Origin: Chloroflexota bacterium
GTDB lineage: Bacteria; Chloroflexota; Anaerolineae; Aggregatilineales; Phototrophicaceae
DNA length: 20,987 bases
Assembly (NCBI GenBank): GCA_023430545.1
Contig: JAEZAF010000026.1
Span: forward strand, 1 to 20,987
Direction of reading: 5' to 3'
In this document: piece by piece, positions 1-7,823 of the stretch
Layout of the letters: every line of letters starts with the position of its first letter
Position numbering within the stretch: position 1 is the stretch's first letter
Program-made: the position numbers and the translations under genes
Notes under the pieces: generated by a model
Database searches by the model: none
The model's input: only the letters and a program-made list of their open reading frames with translations
Told to the model about the DNA's origin: nothing

Positions 1-153
1 CAGCTTCTGACGGCTGAAGAGCGCGCCTCACTTGAAGCTGGCGGCGTCCTGAACGGTATTGCCTACGATGCTGAAAACGACGCGTTCTATCTGACCGGCA
101 AACTGTTCCCGGCGATGTGGCGTGTCGAGTTCATCCCGGTTGAACGTGAGTAA
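1..153 (+). CDS. Glutaminyl-peptide cyclotransferase (glutamine cyclotransferase), C-terminal fragment
   Basis: Only the last 50 codons and the TAA stop (151-153) are in the window; the start lies upstream. The peptide contains LNGIAYDAENDAFYLTGKLF followed by PAMWRVEF. This is the characteristic C-terminal blade of the plant/bacterial glutamine cyclotransferase family, a five-bladed propeller. Members convert N-terminal glutamine of exported peptides to pyroglutamate and usually act outside the cytoplasm. The gene ends in a convergent arrangement with the membrane-protein gene at 180-710, with a hairpin between them. Family assignment from the tail is fairly secure; localisation and substrate cannot be judged without the N-terminus. 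Confidence 0.82.
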   Translation, partial: QLLTAEERASLEAGGVLNGIAYDAENDAFYLTGKLFPAMWRVEFIPVERE

Positions 154-169
154 CGGATGGACATGGGTC

Positions 170-195
170 CGGGGTGAGGTTAACGCTTCACCCCG
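170..195. terminator. Hairpin between convergent genes
   Basis: CGGGGTGA at 170-177 is perfectly complementary to TCACCCCG at 188-195. A G-U and a G-C pair extend the stem to about 10 bp with a 6-nt loop. It lies 16 nt after the plus-strand stop and covers the last codons of the minus-strand gene. Neither side has a T-run, so it is a candidate bidirectional terminator or mRNA 3'-end stabiliser rather than a textbook intrinsic terminator. Confidence 0.5.
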
Positions 196-710
196 TAATG
201 ATCCACCGCATGCCCTGCTACCAGCTTGAGCAGATAGGCTGGCGCGAACCAGTTCAGCAGCGGGATCGTCGTGATGACACCCGTGAAAATCATGATTCCG
301 ATCATCACCAGACCATACGCCGCCGGACGCTGTGAGTCCTGCCCCGCCAGCGCTTCAACGATGAACACACTCACCACCATGTAGGCGAAGATCCCCAATG
401 CATACCACCAGTTCCCCGGATCAATCGCCAGCATCAGCACCACCGGCTGGATGATGTGAAGCAGGATAAAAATCACACCTAACCGGCGTGATCGCTGGTG
501 ATACCAGGTATTGGTCGAGCGTGTGACATTCGCCACCACACCGCCGAGGATGTCCACCGCGATGACAAACACCACAACCTGCTGAATCAGCGTCCAGCCG
601 CCACCGCCGAGCAGGACCGCTGCCACCGCTCCGAGGATCGCCACGCCATACGTCAGGACATAATCTGTCCGTGTGGGGCTTTCACCATGAAAAAATGCGT
701 TGATGTTCAT
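180..710 (-). CDS. Hypothetical multi-pass membrane protein (176 aa)
   Basis: I do not recognise a named family. The 176-residue product is strongly hydrophobic, with about five predicted membrane segments: residues about 20-36, 41-60, 76-96, 103-120 and 133-153. They are separated by short polar loops (for example TRSTNTWYHQRSRR at about 64-77), and the tail ending in HYGVKR is basic. The ATG at 710 is preceded by GGGGAAAG immediately upstream, a plausible though very close ribosome binding site. A TATACT hexamer lies about 39 nt before the start. It is a single gene: the next minus-strand gene upstream ends at 868, followed by its own hairpin. Function unknown. Confidence 0.8.
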   Translation of the reverse strand: MNINAFFHGESPTRTDYVLTYGVAILGAVAAVLLGGGGWTLIQQVVVFVIAVDILGGVVANVTRSTNTWYHQRSRRLGVIFILLHIIQPVVLMLAIDPGNWWYALGIFAYMVVSVFIVEALAGQDSQRPAAYGLVMIGIMIFTGVITTIPLLNWFAPAYLLKLVAGHAVDHYGVKR

Positions 711-748
711 CTTTCCCCAATTTCATCTGTAACGTCTATATTCAGGCG

Positions 749-754
749 AGTATA
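749..754 (-). promoter_or_regulatory. -10-like hexamer TATACT upstream of the 180-710 gene
   Basis: Read on the minus strand, positions 754 to 749 spell TATACT (5 of 6 bases of the sigma-70 -10 consensus), 39 nt upstream of the ATG. No good -35 box is visible at 16-18 bp, so this is a tentative call supported mainly by the same hexamer recurring before other genes in the window. Confidence 0.3.
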
Positions 755-817
755 GCGTCAGTCCGGCCAGGATTTTCCACCTGAAAACTGGGGGTATTGA
801 GGGCTGTTAAAGAGGGA

Positions 818-853
818 ATGCAACCCGGCATCACAGCCACTACCGGGTTGCAT
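818..853 (-). terminator. Hairpin terminator candidate after the 868-1197 gene
   Basis: ATGCAACCCGG (818-828) pairs perfectly with CCGGGTTGCAT (843-853), an 11-bp stem with a 14-nt loop. It starts 15 nt past the minus-strand stop codon at 868. The minus-strand sequence after the stem is TCCCTCTTTAA, moderately pyrimidine-rich but without a true T-run. Confidence 0.55.
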
Positions 854-867
854 CAGATGCTTTATAG

Positions 868-1197
868 CTACTCGTCTTCAGTGTGCTTTTCAGTTTCGGC
901 CTGGACATCGTATTCCCGTTCACTGCCGGGACGGGTGAACGTTTCCGGTGCCTGCTCGTATCCCCGTGCCAGATCTTCTGCATACTGGCGCAGCGCAGGC
1001 AGATGATGCTCGTGATTCGGTAGAACCACCCCATTGAACTGCACGGTGTACAGCTTTCCGCTGGCCGATGTAACCTCGAAATTCGTGCTTTCATGGTAAA
1101 TCGGCGCATCCGAGACAATCGGGAAGCCCTGATACTTCAGATGGTCGTCCAGTGTGACTTCAACGTGTGGAATGGCGATATAGAGCATGTCAGACAT
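868..1197 (-). CDS. Hypothetical small soluble protein (109 aa)
   Basis: Not recognised. The 109-residue product has no signal peptide or membrane segment. It begins MSDMLYIAIPHVEVTLDDHL and ends in a very acidic, probably disordered tail (AETEKHTEDE). The middle holds alternating hydrophobic residues suggesting a small beta or alpha/beta fold, and a local His-rich stretch, NHEHHLP, at about 71-77. The ATG at 1197 has a convincing ribosome binding site, GAGGAGAG, 6-7 nt upstream, which selects this frame over an overlapping open frame at 840-1118. It is flanked by a candidate operator/promoter upstream (1222-1235) and a hairpin downstream (818-853), so it appears to be transcribed alone. Confidence 0.75.
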   Translation of the reverse strand: MSDMLYIAIPHVEVTLDDHLKYQGFPIVSDAPIYHESTNFEVTSASGKLYTVQFNGVVLPNHEHHLPALRQYAEDLARGYEQAPETFTRPGSEREYDVQAETEKHTEDE

Positions 1198-1221
1198 AGC
1201 GCACTCTCCTCAGTTTCTGTG

Positions 1222-1235
1222 ATAGCGCTATTGTA
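1222..1235 (-). promoter_or_regulatory. Palindrome overlapping a -10-like box upstream of the 868-1197 gene
   Basis: ATAGCGCTAT (1222-1231) is a perfect 10-bp palindrome. Read on the minus strand it directly follows and overlaps TACAAT (1235-1230), a -10-like hexamer about 33 nt before the start codon. This is the usual place for a repressor operator. No good -35 box was found. Confidence 0.3.
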
Positions 1236-1290
1236 TCCGCACAACTTCGGCAGACATCCGCATTCTCAGCAAACACCAACCCATCGCACC

Positions 1291-1641
1291 CTAACTCAAT
1301 ACCGCAAACTCGATGGTATTGCCGTCGGGGTCCATCACCCCGATGGTGGTGGCGTCTGGTGTGTCACCCTGCTGGAGCACATGACCACCGTACTCGGCCG
1401 CTCGTTCGCGGATCGGCTTCAGGTCCTCGACGATAAACCGGAACTGCTGTCGGTTCTGCTTCGCATCGACCTGTGCGATATCGTTCGGGCAGAACAGGAC
1501 CGTGATGCCTTCGGCCAGTGTCCCGGCATAGAACTCGGTGCCATCGATCAGTTTCAGGTCGGCATCAAACACACCGTTATAGAAACGGAGCATCGCAGGC
1601 ATATTGTTGATAGCAATTGTCACACGATCAATTTTCATCAT
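1291..1641 (-). CDS. VOC superfamily (glyoxalase/bleomycin-resistance fold) protein
   Basis: The 116-residue protein has the pattern of a single vicinal-oxygen-chelate domain. A first strand KIDRVTIAI at 3-11 is followed by a helix NMPAMLRFYNGVF. The C-terminal strand pair has the signature GVMDPDGNTIEF at about 101-112. VOC domains normally pair to form a small-molecule or metal site; members include glyoxalases, dioxygenases and antibiotic-binding proteins, so substrate cannot be named. The first strand reads D-R-V where many metal-dependent members have D-H-V, so the usual first metal ligand appears to be Arg. This may mean a binding role or a different chemistry (inference). Two adjacent ATGs (1641 and 1638) follow AAAGG; the second gives the better spacing. 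Confidence 0.85.
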   Translation of the reverse strand: MMKIDRVTIAINNMPAMLRFYNGVFDADLKLIDGTEFYAGTLAEGITVLFCPNDIAQVDAKQNRQQFRFIVEDLKPIRERAAEYGGHVLQQGDTPDATTIGVMDPDGNTIEFAVLS

Positions 1642-1703
1642 GTTACCTTTTCAGTTTCTGTTTTCGTTACATGCAGTGGATTCTTGCCGCCCGCTGTAAA
1701 CAT

Positions 1704-3977
1704 CTAGCCGTTGGTGCGATATTCAAACGTCCACCAGTCCGACGCGCTGGACATCGACTGGCCCACAGCCAGCACGCGCCAGCGGTACAGACCATCCGCC
1801 GGGATGTTCAGGGTATGCTGCGCTTCCGGCACACCGGTGATCGCAGGCAGCGATGCACAGTTGATCTCGACACCGGCGCAGGCTTCCAGCTCGATCACAT
1901 AACTCAGCGACCCCGGCACGGGTGACCATTCCAGCACCACAGTGCGCGGTAGTTCGGTCAGCACCTCGCCGCGCATCGGAGAGATGGGGATGGGTGGAAT
2001 CAGAACATTGGGGTCACCGGTTGAGGCTTCTTCGGTTCCGGTGGTGTCCGATGGAGCAGCAACGCCTATTTTGGTCAGCACGCGCTCACTGGCGACAATC
2101 TCCGCCGCCCAGCCGACATTGCCTTCCGGCGTGCGCACCTGCCACCATGTCAGGCGGTCGCTGGTACGCGGCCCATCGGTCACGATCAGGCGGGTGCCGT
2201 TCGGCAGCATCGAGATGATGCGGAAGCTCAGGCCGGCCCCGTTGCGCAGCCGCAGGGACCCGCGTGGATCGCTCAGCGTTACCGCGACAGTATCATCAAT
2301 CGCCAGCAGACTCGCCATACTGGGATTGGCGGCGATCTCGCTCAGGGCATCGACAAGCTGTGTCCCGAAGACCGCACGTGGAACCAGCGTGATCTGCCCG
2401 CCGTACAGGTCCACCACCCAGCCTTCGAGTCCCTCTGGCTCGCGTACCTTCCACCAGTTGAAGCCGTCCGCATTCACCGGCCCGTCCAGCAGGGTAACTT
2501 CCGTCCCACGATCGAGCTTCTTGCGGATCTGGTACTCGACACCGGAGTCGGAGCGCATGTTGAGCGAGTCGCCGCCGCTGGTATTGACGACTGCCGTCCC
2601 ACCCACGCGCAGCGTCAGTTCCGGCGTGGGCGTGATGTCTGGCCCGCTGGCAGTCGATCCATCGTTCGTCCCCGGATCAGTCCGCACCACCGCGCCACCG
2701 CTCAAGGGGGGTGCAAGCTGCGCCCACGCGCCTGTGCCTTCTGCCGGAATGCCAAGCAGCGGCAGGCCGCTCTGATCGCCCACCCAGACGATCTCAACCG
2801 GCAGATCACTCTCACTGTCGTAACGCAGCACGGCTTCACCGGGCGCGCCTTCCGCATCCGCACTGAGGCTGTACAGCTTCACGGTCGCCGGTTCACCGTC
2901 ACGGGCGGTATAGATCAGTCCGTCCGGGGTGGCATCGACATTCAGGATGTCCACACCCGCCCCGAATGCGCCGAGGACTTCGCCAGCCCGGTTGATGATC
3001 TGCCAGCCAGCCTGCCTGCCGGTGCTGGTGTTTCCATCGGCATCGGCGGTCAATTCCTCAAACGCAATCCATCCCCCGTTGTATCCGAAGGCTGGCAGGC
3101 GCACTTCCCCCGCGCCGGTATGATAAAACGGATACAGCGCCTCGATATTCGGATCGAACACCTGTAACGTATTGGCCTGATCGGCCATCATCAGTGCTTC
3201 ACCGACCGGCAGACGGTCATCGCGCATCGCCATCACAACTTCACCGGTGGGACTGTACAGCACCGCATCACGTGACCGAAATGCAGGGCTTAGCCGCAGC
3301 AGCCCTAACGGGATTTCCCACACAAAGCCATCCACCAGGGTCGGGATGCCGCCCTGTGCCGGTAAAAGTGTGAAGCTCACACGGTCCGCTGCATAGCGCC
3401 GCAGATGGGGGACAATATCGACCGTCTGAACACCGGCCAGCACGGACGCCGGATCATCGGAGCGCAGCGTTCCGACAATCGAGAAGTCGATCAGGTCGAT
3501 CACCAGAATTTCCCATCCGCCGCTCGCCAGCGAGTAACCGAACGCCAGCCGCGACGAGTCCGGGCTGAAGACCGGCATCCCGCCCTGCGCACCCTGATTA
3601 CCGGTCACATCATACAGCGCACTGATATTGCGCTGGGCATGATCGTAAATCACCAACTGCTGATTCTGCGCGGCGTTCGCGGCCAGATACGCCATCCGCT
3701 GTCCATCCGGCGAAACGCTGACGGTATTGAGCGGATAAGCCTCATATCCGGCGGGAAGCGGCAGCAGCACCTCATCCACCACCAGCACCTGATCGCCGGA
3801 AGCGTTCAGACGGGTGACACGGCCATCCGTCCGGTAAAGCCATGCCGACCACGTTCCGGCTGATCCTGTCCCCTGCCCGAAAGTGGGGAAGACCATCAGC
3901 AAAGACACGATCACCGCACAGGCGGCCACAAGCCAGCCCTTCAGCCTGAATTGATGCATTGTTCGCACTATCTGCAT
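1704..3977 (-). CDS. Secreted propeller-like / tandem SH3b / C-terminal Fn3-like protein
   Basis: I place the start at the ATG at 3977 (757 aa): GAGGG (3987-3991) sits 9 nt upstream and the product then begins with a basic segment and a hydrophobic signal/anchor (about 13-35, ending FPTFGQG). Residues about 45-420 contain repeated SPDGQRMAYL / SPDSSRLAFG motifs typical of TolB/WD40-like PD40 propeller blades. Two bacterial SH3 (SH3b) domains follow at about 459-526 and 563-629, each with the LNMRSDSG / LRLRNGAG and WW-KVR / WW-QVR plus GWV / GWA signatures. The C-terminal about 95 residues (LEWSPVPGSLSYVIELE, then YRWRVLAVG) resemble a fibronectin-type III sandwich. SH3b domains usually bind peptidoglycan or protein ligands, so a cell-surface sensor or scaffold is likely. 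It is last in the run of metallopeptidase genes, 48 nt after the previous stop. A longer in-frame start at 4013 is possible. Confidence 0.85.
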   Translation of the reverse strand: MQIVRTMHQFRLKGWLVAACAVIVSLLMVFPTFGQGTGSAGTWSAWLYRTDGRVTRLNASGDQVLVVDEVLLPLPAGYEAYPLNTVSVSPDGQRMAYLAANAAQNQQLVIYDHAQRNISALYDVTGNQGAQGGMPVFSPDSSRLAFGYSLASGGWEILVIDLIDFSIVGTLRSDDPASVLAGVQTVDIVPHLRRYAADRVSFTLLPAQGGIPTLVDGFVWEIPLGLLRLSPAFRSRDAVLYSPTGEVVMAMRDDRLPVGEALMMADQANTLQVFDPNIEALYPFYHTGAGEVRLPAFGYNGGWIAFEELTADADGNTSTGRQAGWQIINRAGEVLGAFGAGVDILNVDATPDGLIYTARDGEPATVKLYSLSADAEGAPGEAVLRYDSESDLPVEIVWVGDQSGLPLLGIPAEGTGAWAQLAPPLSGGAVVRTDPGTNDGSTASGPDITPTPELTLRVGGTAVVNTSGGDSLNMRSDSGVEYQIRKKLDRGTEVTLLDGPVNADGFNWWKVREPEGLEGWVVDLYGGQITLVPRAVFGTQLVDALSEIAANPSMASLLAIDDTVAVTLSDPRGSLRLRNGAGLSFRIISMLPNGTRLIVTDGPRTSDRLTWWQVRTPEGNVGWAAEIVASERVLTKIGVAAPSDTTGTEEASTGDPNVLIPPIPISPMRGEVLTELPRTVVLEWSPVPGSLSYVIELEACAGVEINCASLPAITGVPEAQHTLNIPADGLYRWRVLAVGQSMSSASDWWTFEYRTNG

Positions 3978-3986
3978 TCCATTTAA

Positions 3987-3991
3987 CCCTC
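3987..3991 (-). promoter_or_regulatory. Ribosome binding site selecting the 3977 start
   Basis: On the minus strand GAGGG lies 9 nt before the ATG at 3977. It falls inside the longer reading frame that could begin at 4013. It therefore favours the shorter start, which also places the signal peptide near the N-terminus. Confidence 0.5.
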
Positions 3992-4025
3992 GTACAGCAA
4001 TCGCTCCAGCCATTTTAGCGCGTCA

Positions 4026-5936
4026 TCACGATGACCGCAGATGATGCAGGTACTCACGGAAGCCCTTCATCGACGACGGCAGGGTATCGACAATCACCGG
4101 AAGCCGGATCAGCTCGGTATCCCCCGGCTGATCGCTGAAAGGCTCTCTCAGTACCACGCCCTGAGGCATCTCTTCTGACTCGGAAAGCGCATCGACGCTG
4201 TCCGCAGCATCCGCCGGGGCAGACTGCGGTATTGGCAGGCCGCCGATCAGACCGAGATTTTCCAGTGTGCCGACGGTTTCCGGCGAAGCGGTCGGAAGGC
4301 TGGACGGTGTGGCCGATACAATCAGCCCTTCGCGCAGCAGATCAGCAATCATCACCTGAATCTGGCGGGTATCTTCCGGCGTCACCGGACGGTAGAAAGC
4401 ACTCACCAGCTTATTGTCCGGCGAAAAGGCCAGCGTCAGGCCGCCGTGGGCTTGCAGTTTCATCAGGCTGTAAGTGAAAAACGGATTTCCATCCCCTTCG
4501 AGATCCAGCACGGTTCGAATCGAGTATGTCACAAAGGCGAAGCCCTGCGCATTCCGATAGCTGGCCTGTGGGGTGATTTCGACATCACGCGGCAGATTCA
4601 GCGCCGGGATCACCTGCTGAGTCAGAAACGCCATCGACGCCTGCGGGGTATCGATCATCGCTGGAAGCCTCACATCCGGCAGCGCCAGCAGCGAGGCACG
4701 CCAGGCTTTCAGTTCAGCAGCCGATGCAATCCCGCGACCTTCGAAGACTTCCGTCAGCAGGTCGGCATACTGCCCCTGATGCAGCAGTTGATCCGCCGCA
4801 ATAAAGGCCTTTGCCATATCGCTGAAATTCATCTCTCCCATCGGCCCACACTCGACTGCCGTCACCAGCAGCTTCCCCATCACATCACGTGCGAGGGTGA
4901 GGGCGATATGCGGGTGCTTGTCCGCATGAAAGCGGTTATAGACCGCTGTCAGTGCGTCATAGAATGCGCCGGTGAACAGCCGTGAATAATTGTGGGGCTG
5001 GCGTCCCAGTGTGCTGATCGGGTCTTCCGGACGATAGACCAGATCATCAAACGGGGATGCGTTGAGTGTGTTGATCGCGTTCCGCAGATAGGTGGTGTGA
5101 TCGTAGCTGTCCGCCGCACGGTTCATCAGGCTGTTGCTGAGCTGTTCGCCAATCGTCGCGATGAAGTTCTCGGTGCGGAGGTCGTTGTTTGTCCATGTCA
5201 GTACACGCCGCAGCAGCGAGTCATCATGCAGCGCGACCAGCACCGCCGTCATATCGCCAAAGCTCTCATGGAAGGCCGCCGTCCCCAGCCCGAACGATTC
5301 GTTGTAAAAGTCGCGCAGGCTGTCGAGCACGGCATGTCCGGCTTCGTGGCTGACGATGTCCGCACTCAGCGCGGTACTGATAGGCGGTGCGCCTGGTTCC
5401 GGCTCAAATAACTGAAAGCCAAGACGCTGTTCGGCCTCGTTGTAAAACGCATTCGACTCACTGCCCGCGTGCGGGTCCACCTGCAAATGCGGTGTCCCAA
5501 AGGCCCAGGGCAGAGTCCGCTGCGCATAGCGTTCGTACATGCGCAGCGTCAGGGTGGTGTAATAAAAGGCGTTGATCTGGTCGAATTCGATGCTTCCCGG
5601 AGGATACAGATAATTCCCCTGTTCGTCGGGCTGTGCGCCGGGGCCTTCGCTGTCGGTGATCATCACACGGTCATTGATCAGCCCGGGCTGAATATCGGCT
5701 GCATTCATGTGGCGGACTTCAGCCTCACCGATAAAAGGGTCCTGCGGGAAGACCATCACCTGTACGCGGTAGGCCGCTTCTTCCGGGACGGGTTCGGGTT
5801 TGAGGGTGAAAAATCTGGAGGCGCGTCCCATCGCACCGGGCAGATTGAAACGGGTGTGATCCTGCAGGCGGCGCAGGCGGTTGAGCACACCCGCGAGATG
5901 TTCGCTGACGTATTTCGGATCTGGCGCATCAGCCAT
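4026..5936 (-). CDS. Gluzincin-type zinc metallopeptidase (HExxH ... ExxxD), no signal peptide
   Basis: The 636-residue protein carries HEAGH at 197-201 (zinc ligands H197 and H201, catalytic E198). HESFGDMTA at 223-231 follows, with E224 and D228 matching the third-ligand ExxxD element of thermolysin-like and fungalysin-like gluzincins. SNAFYNE at 161-167 resembles the substrate-binding NAFW motif of thermolysin. H315 (QPHNYSR) could be the equivalent of the transition-state histidine (inference). The C-terminal half (about 420-636) is not recognised. Oddly, it has no hydrophobic leader (it starts MADAPDPKYVSEHLAGVLNR) and no obvious long propeptide, although its operon neighbours are all exported. 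It may act in the cytoplasm, leave by another route, or be activated late. AAGGG lies 11 nt before the ATG; the previous gene ends 29 nt upstream, consistent with co-transcription. Confidence 0.85.
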   Translation of the reverse strand: MADAPDPKYVSEHLAGVLNRLRRLQDHTRFNLPGAMGRASRFFTLKPEPVPEEAAYRVQVMVFPQDPFIGEAEVRHMNAADIQPGLINDRVMITDSEGPGAQPDEQGNYLYPPGSIEFDQINAFYYTTLTLRMYERYAQRTLPWAFGTPHLQVDPHAGSESNAFYNEAEQRLGFQLFEPEPGAPPISTALSADIVSHEAGHAVLDSLRDFYNESFGLGTAAFHESFGDMTAVLVALHDDSLLRRVLTWTNNDLRTENFIATIGEQLSNSLMNRAADSYDHTTYLRNAINTLNASPFDDLVYRPEDPISTLGRQPHNYSRLFTGAFYDALTAVYNRFHADKHPHIALTLARDVMGKLLVTAVECGPMGEMNFSDMAKAFIAADQLLHQGQYADLLTEVFEGRGIASAAELKAWRASLLALPDVRLPAMIDTPQASMAFLTQQVIPALNLPRDVEITPQASYRNAQGFAFVTYSIRTVLDLEGDGNPFFTYSLMKLQAHGGLTLAFSPDNKLVSAFYRPVTPEDTRQIQVMIADLLREGLIVSATPSSLPTASPETVGTLENLGLIGGLPIPQSAPADAADSVDALSESEEMPQGVVLREPFSDQPGDTELIRLPVIVDTLPSSMKGFREYLHHLRSS

Positions 5937-5965
5937 TGATGTTTATCCCTTCGGTTGAGGTACGG

Positions 5966-7819
5966 CTAAGGCAGCAGGGTAACGCTGACATCATCAACCA
6001 GCATTTTACCGCTGATGCCCCCGTATTTTGCCACAACCTTCAGCGATTGCAGTGTGCCCGAGATCGGCAGGTGCTGCACAAGTGTCGCGGTGGGTGTGGT
6101 CCCCTCGGGAATCGCAAAGACCAGCTTTCGCTCCGTCGGTTCGACGCCCATATACAGCACCTTTATGACGACCTTGCCCTGCTTCACCAGATTTTTCCCC
6201 GTCAGGGTGACTGAAGCTGAGAGCGTACCGGAAACCGGCTGATTATAGGACAGGGTCTGCTTTAACTTCGCCGGACGACTGTCCTTCCCCTTCAGTACAG
6301 CGTAGCAGTTGAGGTCTTTGCACTTCTGCCTGGCATTGACGGCATGCCATCCATCAGGGATGCGATCCGAATCGGCGTCGATCTCAAAACCACCGTTCAG
6401 CACCCACTCGCGGGCCGCAGCAGGCGTAGACGGTGCGGTGATCGTTGGGAATGGGCTTGTGGTCAGGCTGGCAGCTGGTGAAGGTGTCGCCGTCGGGTTG
6501 CCATCTGCCGAGACGCGGTAATTGGCGATGAGCTGCGCCGTCTGGTTCAGTGACAGCACATTATTTTCACTGGCGGAACCGATTGGCTTGCCGTTGAAGG
6601 TCTGACTGGGATTGGACCACCACGCAATCGCCGGGCAGACACCGGGCTGAAATACCGGCGGACACTCGCCGCCATCACTGTACGCCATCAGCGTGACGAA
6701 ATCGCCCCAGTCTGCGCCGGGTGGATCTGCCGGGTCCTGATAGCCATAGGCATAGGCGTGGACTGCTGCACCTGCATTCGCGCGGTCATGTGCCTTACCC
6801 ATCGTGTGGCCGAATTCATGCGCAAAGGTGATATCTGAAATGCACAGCGCTTCGGTCACGGCAAAGGCGGCATCCGGCGCAGGCAGTGATGTCGGCAGAA
6901 AGGCGATACCGCAGTAGGCACGCTGCTCGGCAGATGTACCGGGGATCAGCATCACCAGATCCGCCGCGTACTGATCGCGCAGCGCGTGGATTTCATCCAT
7001 AAAACCGTCAGACGGATCGGCCAGCCGGTTAAGATCCTGAAACGGCTGCTCGACATAATTGACCTGCGCGGTGTGCACCAGCCGCATCCGAAAATTGACT
7101 GCACTGTTCTGATACGACTTGTTGGTCAGCGCGACCGTGTTCTCAATCGCCATCTGGATAAACGACTGCCCACCGAAGAAGGCCGCCGCTTTCGGTGTAT
7201 AAACCACCATCACGTCAATCACATGACCGGAGTCGGCACGGGGGCTGCTGATGCGCTCCTGAACCTGCGCGGCCTGCACCGGGTCGGGCTGGAAACGGAC
7301 TGCATCATCAAACCCGTTGCGGGACACACGCTGGACATAGGTGTTAATTTCGCTGACGCGGTGAAGGTCACCCCCCAGCGGCTGCACGGTGTAATTCACA
7401 CCCGGAGTCAGAATACGCAGTTCGATTTCGCCGGTCGGGGCGACCAGCAGCACAACATTTGAAAAAGCCACGCCGTCCAGCTCACCGACCCAGATGCGTG
7501 ATCCCGTCGCGGTGATCTGAGGCTCCGGTCGCAGCGCCGATGCCGGATAGCGCACATCATCGAACAGATTCAGAGCAAGCGCTGTGTCACCGCTGGTCCA
7601 GCGGCTGAACCCCTGACGATCGATCCGCATGATCTGGGTGCGCTGCGTGCCGTCCAGCGGCGGAAGGTCGATCACGCCGATGCGCTCATGATCACTGACT
7701 GGCAGAAACAGCGGCGCGGTGGGCGCGGCAGACTGTGAAGCAGGGGCTGCACCGACCAGTGACAGACAGAATGTGAAGCCGACCAACAGCCAACCGATTG
7801 TCAGACGAGTACGCTTCAT
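5966..7819 (-). CDS. Secreted reprolysin-like (M12-type) metzincin metallopeptidase, intact active site
   Basis: The 617-residue protein starts with a signal peptide (MKRTRLTIGWLLVGFTFCLS, cleavage likely near 25-30). A prodomain-like region runs to about 195, and the reprolysin-type catalytic domain begins at IDVMVVYTPKAAAFF (about 201). HEFGHTMGKAHD at 334-345 is a complete metzincin HExxHxxGxxHD motif (H334, E335, H338, H344), and TLMAY around M378 is a good Met-turn. Cys303/Cys326 and Cys386/Cys395 could form disulfides. A Thr/Pro/Ser linker (about 438-468) leads to a C-terminal jelly-roll-like module beginning NGGFEIDADSDRIPDGW (about 475). Known relatives are extracytoplasmic endopeptidases. 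Its start is only 4 nt after the stop of the upstream paralogue, with GAGGGG overlapping that gene's end, so translation is probably coupled. Confidence 0.9.
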   Translation of the reverse strand: MKRTRLTIGWLLVGFTFCLSLVGAAPASQSAAPTAPLFLPVSDHERIGVIDLPPLDGTQRTQIMRIDRQGFSRWTSGDTALALNLFDDVRYPASALRPEPQITATGSRIWVGELDGVAFSNVVLLVAPTGEIELRILTPGVNYTVQPLGGDLHRVSEINTYVQRVSRNGFDDAVRFQPDPVQAAQVQERISSPRADSGHVIDVMVVYTPKAAAFFGGQSFIQMAIENTVALTNKSYQNSAVNFRMRLVHTAQVNYVEQPFQDLNRLADPSDGFMDEIHALRDQYAADLVMLIPGTSAEQRAYCGIAFLPTSLPAPDAAFAVTEALCISDITFAHEFGHTMGKAHDRANAGAAVHAYAYGYQDPADPPGADWGDFVTLMAYSDGGECPPVFQPGVCPAIAWWSNPSQTFNGKPIGSASENNVLSLNQTAQLIANYRVSADGNPTATPSPAASLTTSPFPTITAPSTPAAAREWVLNGGFEIDADSDRIPDGWHAVNARQKCKDLNCYAVLKGKDSRPAKLKQTLSYNQPVSGTLSASVTLTGKNLVKQGKVVIKVLYMGVEPTERKLVFAIPEGTTPTATLVQHLPISGTLQSLKVVAKYGGISGKMLVDDVSVTLLP

Positions 7820-7823
7820 CGGT

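Noticed and set aside
840..1118. Alternative minus-strand frame overlapping the 868-1197 gene
   Set aside because: It lacks a ribosome binding site, while the 868-1197 frame has GAGGAGAG at good spacing and a plausible protein composition.
1942..2775. Plus-strand frame of 277 codons, rich in Ser/Pro/Arg
   Set aside because: It lies entirely antisense to the SH3b/propeller gene, whose domains are clear. Its composition is typical of an antisense shadow.
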